25,814 nucleotides of DNA from Angelakisella sp. (GTDB lineage Bacteria > Bacillota > Clostridia > Oscillospirales > Ruminococcaceae), in assembly GCA_022795575.1 (NCBI GenBank), contig JAAWGY010000006.1, positions 1-25,814 of the forward strand. The letters run 5' to 3'. The translations under genes and the position numbers were made by a program. Positions 23,087 through 25,814 of this stretch are shown here, one piece after another (positions within the stretch are counted from its first letter, which is position 1; each line of letters starts with the position of its first letter). The notes beneath the pieces were generated by a model, which saw only the letters and a program-made list of their open reading frames with translations, was not told the origin of the DNA and made no database searches.

Positions 23087-24583
23087 ATGGAGTACACAAG
23101 CACAAGGGATAACAGCCGCCGGGTGACGGCGGCGGAGGCCATCGTGGAGGGGATCTCCCGGGAGGGGGGGCTCTTTGTCCCGGCGGAGATGCCGGCACTG
23201 ACAGGGGAAGACCTGCTGGCCCTCTCCAAGCTGGACTACACCCGGCGGGCGGTGCGGGTGCTCTCCCGCTTTTTGACCGACTGGACCGAGGCGGAGCTGG
23301 CCGCCGCGGTAGAGGCCGCCTACGGCGGGGACCGCTTTGAGGAGGGGGACCCCGCCCCCCTCTCCCGCATCGGGGAGGGGGAGTACCTGCTGGAGCTGTG
23401 GCACGGCCCCACCTGCGCATTTAAGGACATGGCCCTCCAGCTCCTCCCCAAGCTGCTGCCCGCCGCCGCCCAAAAGAGCGGCTGCCGGGAGGAGATCGCC
23501 ATCCTGGTGGCCACCTCCGGGGATACCGGCAAGGCGGCGCTGGAGGGCTTCCGGGACGTCCCCGGCACCCGCATCATGGTCTTTTACCCGGAGGACGGGG
23601 TGAGCCGGATGCAGAAGCGCCAGATGACCACCCAGCAGGGGGGCAACGTGGCGGTGATGGGCATCCGGGGCAACTTTGACGACGCCCAAAGCGGGGTGAA
23701 GGCCATCTTTGGGGACCCGGGGATGGCGGAGACGCTGAGAAAACGGGGCTTCGTCCTCTCCAGCGCCAACTCCATCAACTGGGGGCGGCTGGTGCCCCAG
23801 ATCGTCTACTACATCAGCGCCTACTGCCAGCTGCTGGCCGACGGGGAGCTCCAGCCCGGGGAAGAGGTGAATTTCTGCGTCCCCACCGGTAACTTCGGCA
23901 ACATCCTGGCGGGGTATTACGCCAAGCAGATGGGCCTGCCGGTAAAAATGCTCCTTTGCGCCAGCAACCGCAACAATGTCCTCACCGATTTTATCGCCAC
24001 CGGCGTCTACGACCGCAACCGCAGCTTCTACACCACCACATCCCCCTCCATGGACATCCTCATCTCCAGCAACCTGGAGCGGCTGGTCTACCTCCTTGCC
24101 GGAAAAAGCGACACCGCCACCCGGCAAAGGATGGACTCCCTCCGGGAAACCGGGGTTTACCGGCTGGAGGAGCCGGAGCTTGCCGCCCTCCGGCGGGAGT
24201 TTTACGGCGGCTGCTGCGACGACGAGGCGGCGGCGGAGACCATCCGGGCCACCTTTGAGCGGTGCTCCTACCTCTGCGATCCCCACACCGCTGTGGCGGT
24301 CAACGTTTGGGAGGAGTACCGCAGGGCCACCGGGGACCGGACCAAGACGGTGATCCTTTCCACCGCCAGCCCCTGCAAATTTGCCGATACGGTGCTGGCC
24401 GCCCTGGGCCGTCCGGTGCCGGAGGACGATTTCCGGCGGCTGGCGGCGCTGGAGGAGGCCGCCGGCCTGACGGCTCCGGCCTCTCTGGCGGCGCTGCAAA
24501 ACGCCCCCTGCCGCTTCCCGGAGGTCTGCGCCCCTGGGGAGATGGGGGAGAGGGTGCTGGCTTTTTTGCAGGTGGCGGAATGA
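23087..24583 (+). CDS. thrC: Threonine synthase
   Basis: 498 aa from the ATG at 23087 with AGAGGTG upstream; the longer frame from 22922 lies inside the zinc-ribbon gene. It is the long form with an N-terminal YTSTRDNSRRVTAAEAIVEGI segment and GGLFVP. The pyridoxal phosphate lysine is K113 in HGPTCAFKDMALQLLP. The phosphate-binding region includes ATSGDTGKAAL and PTGNFGNILAGYYAKQMGLP. It converts phosphohomoserine to threonine. No homoserine genes are adjacent. Its stop overlaps the ATG of the following broken gene. Confidence 0.96.
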   Translation: MEYTSTRDNSRRVTAAEAIVEGISREGGLFVPAEMPALTGEDLLALSKLDYTRRAVRVLSRFLTDWTEAELAAAVEAAYGGDRFEEGDPAPLSRIGEGEYLLELWHGPTCAFKDMALQLLPKLLPAAAQKSGCREEIAILVATSGDTGKAALEGFRDVPGTRIMVFYPEDGVSRMQKRQMTTQQGGNVAVMGIRGNFDDAQSGVKAIFGDPGMAETLRKRGFVLSSANSINWGRLVPQIVYYISAYCQLLADGELQPGEEVNFCVPTGNFGNILAGYYAKQMGLPVKMLLCASNRNNVLTDFIATGVYDRNRSFYTTTSPSMDILISSNLERLVYLLAGKSDTATRQRMDSLRETGVYRLEEPELAALRREFYGGCCDDEAAAETIRATFERCSYLCDPHTAVAVNVWEEYRRATGDRTKTVILSTASPCKFADTVLAALGRPVPEDDFRRLAALEEAAGLTAPASLAALQNAPCRFPEVCAPGEMGERVLAFLQVAE

Positions 24584-25119
24584 AGCTTATCGTCACCGAC
24601 CTTCCGGAGCCCGGCCCTCCCGCCGGAGGCACTGTCGGCGCTGCAAAATGCCGGTGCATGGGTTTTTGCCTGCCCCCTGTATGTGGACGGCCTTCCATCC
24701 CACCTGTTGGCCTGCCTGATGGAGCTGGAAAAGCAGGGGCTGGCCGGTAAAACGGTCTACGCCGTGGTCAACGGAGGCTTTTACGAGGGCGTCCAGGCGG
24801 AGCCCGCCCTGAGCGTTTTCGAGAATTGGTGCGCCAGGGCCGGCCACACCTGTGGCGGGGGGGGCTGGGCGTCGGCGGGGGCGGCGCCATCCCGGAGCTG
24901 CCCCCGGCGGAAAAGGGCCCCATGGCCCCGGTCCTCCGGGCGCTAAGGGAGCTGGCCGGGCGGATCGCCGGCGGGGAAGCGGGGGAGAACCGGTACCTGA
25001 CCATCGCCTTCCCCCGCTTTTTGTACCGGATGGCGGCACAGCTTGGGTGGCGCAGGAGGATTAAGGCGAATGGCGGCAGGGCAAGGGACCTGGGCCGCCG
25101 CCCCCGGGAGGAGGGCTGA
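24580..25119 (+). pseudogene. Flavodoxin-like / NADPH-FMN-reductase-like gene with two frameshifts
   Basis: The start ATG overlaps the thrC stop (ATGA) and reads MKLIVTDLPE in frame 1. From about 24611 the coherent protein continues in frame 2 (LPPEALSALQNAGAWVFACP, then YVDGLPSHLL and VYAVVNGGFYEGVQAEPAL). At a run of eight Gs (24857-24864) it moves back to frame 1 (GLGVGGGGAIPEL to the end). The joined product would be about 180 aa with the order strand, ACPLYVDGLPSHL loop, AVVNGGFYEG and GGLGVGGGGAIP, fitting a flavodoxin-type FMN-binding fold. One shift skips a base and the other lacks one. It may be a true pseudogene, a slippage-controlled gene, or sequencing error at GC runs. Confidence 0.7.
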
Positions 25120-25150
25120 AACGCGCGTCCCCGGAAATGGTGGCTGGCTG

Positions 25151-25203
25151 TTGACGGAAAAAGGGCGGGTGTAGTATAATACAAATGAAGTAAGATATAC
25201 TAC
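25151..25203 (+). promoter_or_regulatory. Toxin-antitoxin promoter with operator-like palindrome
   Basis: TTGACG (25151-25156) and TATAAT (25175-25180) are spaced by 18 bases. A perfect inverted repeat, GTAGTATA (25171-25178) and TATACTAC (25196-25203), overlaps the -10 and the start of transcription. This is where RelB-type antitoxins usually bind to repress their own operon. Confidence 0.75.
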
Positions 25204-25234
25204 GAAGCAACGAATAAAGGAAGGAGATGCAGAG

Positions 25235-25561
25235 ATGTCGACCTCTTTAATGCAGTTCCGGGTAGACGATGAGCTAAAGGCCCAGGCCACCGCTGTCTGC
25301 GAGAACCTGGGCATCGACCTGCCGACGGCGCTGCGCATCTTTATGAAGCGCACCGTCATCGCCAACGGGATTCCCTTCAGCATGACACTGCCCAAGGAGG
25401 ACTATAAGTCCAGCAGGGCAGTCAGAGCGATGTATGCCCAGGGAGAAGCTGCAAAGAAAAACGGAACAGCGGATATGACGCTGGAAGAGATCAACGCTGA
25501 AATTGCAGCCGCCAGGGCGGAACAGGACGCCTTAAAGAGGGATGCGGGTAGGGAAGGGTGA
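25235..25561 (+). CDS. RelB/DinJ family antitoxin
   Basis: 108 aa, ATG start with AAGGAAGGAG upstream. The N-terminal ribbon-helix-helix part, SLMQFRVDDELKAQATAVCENLGIDLPTALRIFMKR, and the following GIPFSM are hallmarks of the RelB/DinJ antitoxins. The charged C-terminal half (about 60-108) would wrap the toxin. It should bind the palindrome over its promoter. The stop overlaps the GTG of the PIN gene (GTGA). Base composition is less GC-rich than the neighbours, fitting a mobile module. Confidence 0.9.
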   Translation: MSTSLMQFRVDDELKAQATAVCENLGIDLPTALRIFMKRTVIANGIPFSMTLPKEDYKSSRAVRAMYAQGEAAKKNGTADMTLEEINAEIAAARAEQDALKRDAGREG

Positions 25562-25740
25562 GATATTATGCAGTGATTGATACCAACGTCCTGGTTTCGG
25601 CGCTGCTGAATCCTGCCTCAATCCCCGGGAAAATTTCTGCAGAGGCGATGGAAGGTAGCATAATACCGTTATATAATGATGAGATTATTGCGGAGTATAA
25701 TAATGTGCTGCGCAGAATGAGAAGCTGTACCAATAGCTGA
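25558..25740 (+). pseudogene. PIN-domain toxin, truncated by a family B repeat
   Basis: A GTG start coupled to the antitoxin stop opens a frame with the PIN start YYAVIDTNVLVSALL (Asp8) and EIIAEYNNVLRR (Glu46), as in the putative PIN toxin family of about 130-145 aa. After residue 54 the sequence enters the repeat at 25720, adds RSCTNS and stops. The C-terminal Asp ligands of the nuclease site are missing. The copy is therefore most likely inactive, unless the rest lies beyond the element outside the window. PIN toxins of this type are RNases. Confidence 0.85.
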
Positions 25741-25814
25741 AGTGCGCAGATTGGCGAGCAAATTTTTTGACTGCCGATGCCAAAAAAGCGCAGGAATACT
25801 GTGTGTATTTCAAG
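25720..25814. repeat. Family B palindromic repeat, partial copy (B2)
   Basis: From AGAAGCTGTACC this follows the full copy at 15456 closely (GCGCAG, TTGGCG, GCAA, then GCCAAAAAAGCGCAGG, ATACTGTGTGT and TTTCAAG) but lacks an internal block of roughly 55 bases. The window ends inside it, so its second terminal repeat is not seen. Its left boundary falls within codon 54-55 of the PIN gene. Confidence 0.75.

Noticed and set aside
22547..24499. 650-codon open frame on the minus strand opposite thrC
   Set aside because: It is a shadow of GC-rich third positions. thrC on the other strand has full catalytic motifs, and this frame is low complexity without motifs.

Overview
The window looks like a chromosomal segment of a high-GC gut Clostridium relative, most likely Oscillospiraceae/Ruminococcaceae (Flavonifractor or Oscillibacter type). 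The case rests on the rplS-lepB-rbgA-rnhB-yraN gene order, strong GGAGG ribosome binding sites, GTG and TTG starts mixed with ATG, very GC-rich third codon positions, and AT-rich spacers with sigma-A promoters. This placement is an inference; no rRNA gene is present.

Bases 1-11.8k (minus strand) hold one long peptide-use operon. Its order of transcription is a solute-binding lipoprotein, an M24 peptidase, permeases DppB and DppC, ATPases DppD and DppF, a second M24 peptidase, an EamA exporter-type protein, an M42 aminopeptidase and a third M24 peptidase. It ends in an 18-bp perfect terminator stem. Most genes overlap or are separated by fewer than 20 bases. The tripeptidase gene pepT is divergent from it across a 383-base control region. 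Together these genes would import short peptides and cleave them, including proline-containing ones, in the cytoplasm.

Bases 13.3-15.3k hold a MurR/RpiR regulator and a second EamA transporter, convergent and 7 bases apart. Bases 15.3-17.8k are gene-poor: a 219-bp palindromic repeat, an AT-rich stretch, four tRNA genes (Gly-TCC, Arg-TCT, His-GTG, Gln-TTG, transcribed leftward from one promoter), a second type of palindromic repeat, and a small coiled-coil gene.

Bases 17.6-25.1k (plus strand) hold housekeeping genes. rplS has a strong promoter and a folded leader. It is followed by lepB, rbgA, rnhB, yraN, an M19 dipeptidase, three small poorly known genes (one crystallin-J1-like, one Cys-rich, one double zinc ribbon), threonine synthase, and a flavodoxin-like gene broken by two frameshifts. 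Bases 25.15-25.8k carry a toxin-antitoxin locus: a RelB/DinJ antitoxin and a PIN toxin whose coding sequence is cut after about 54 codons by a copy of the same repeat family seen at 15.46k and at base 1.

The most unusual content is two families of small inverted-repeat elements: family A with 2 copies, and family B with 3 copies, one of them interrupting the toxin. Other notable points are the three-M24 peptide operon, one M24 with an altered metal ligand, and the operator-like palindrome over the toxin-antitoxin promoter.
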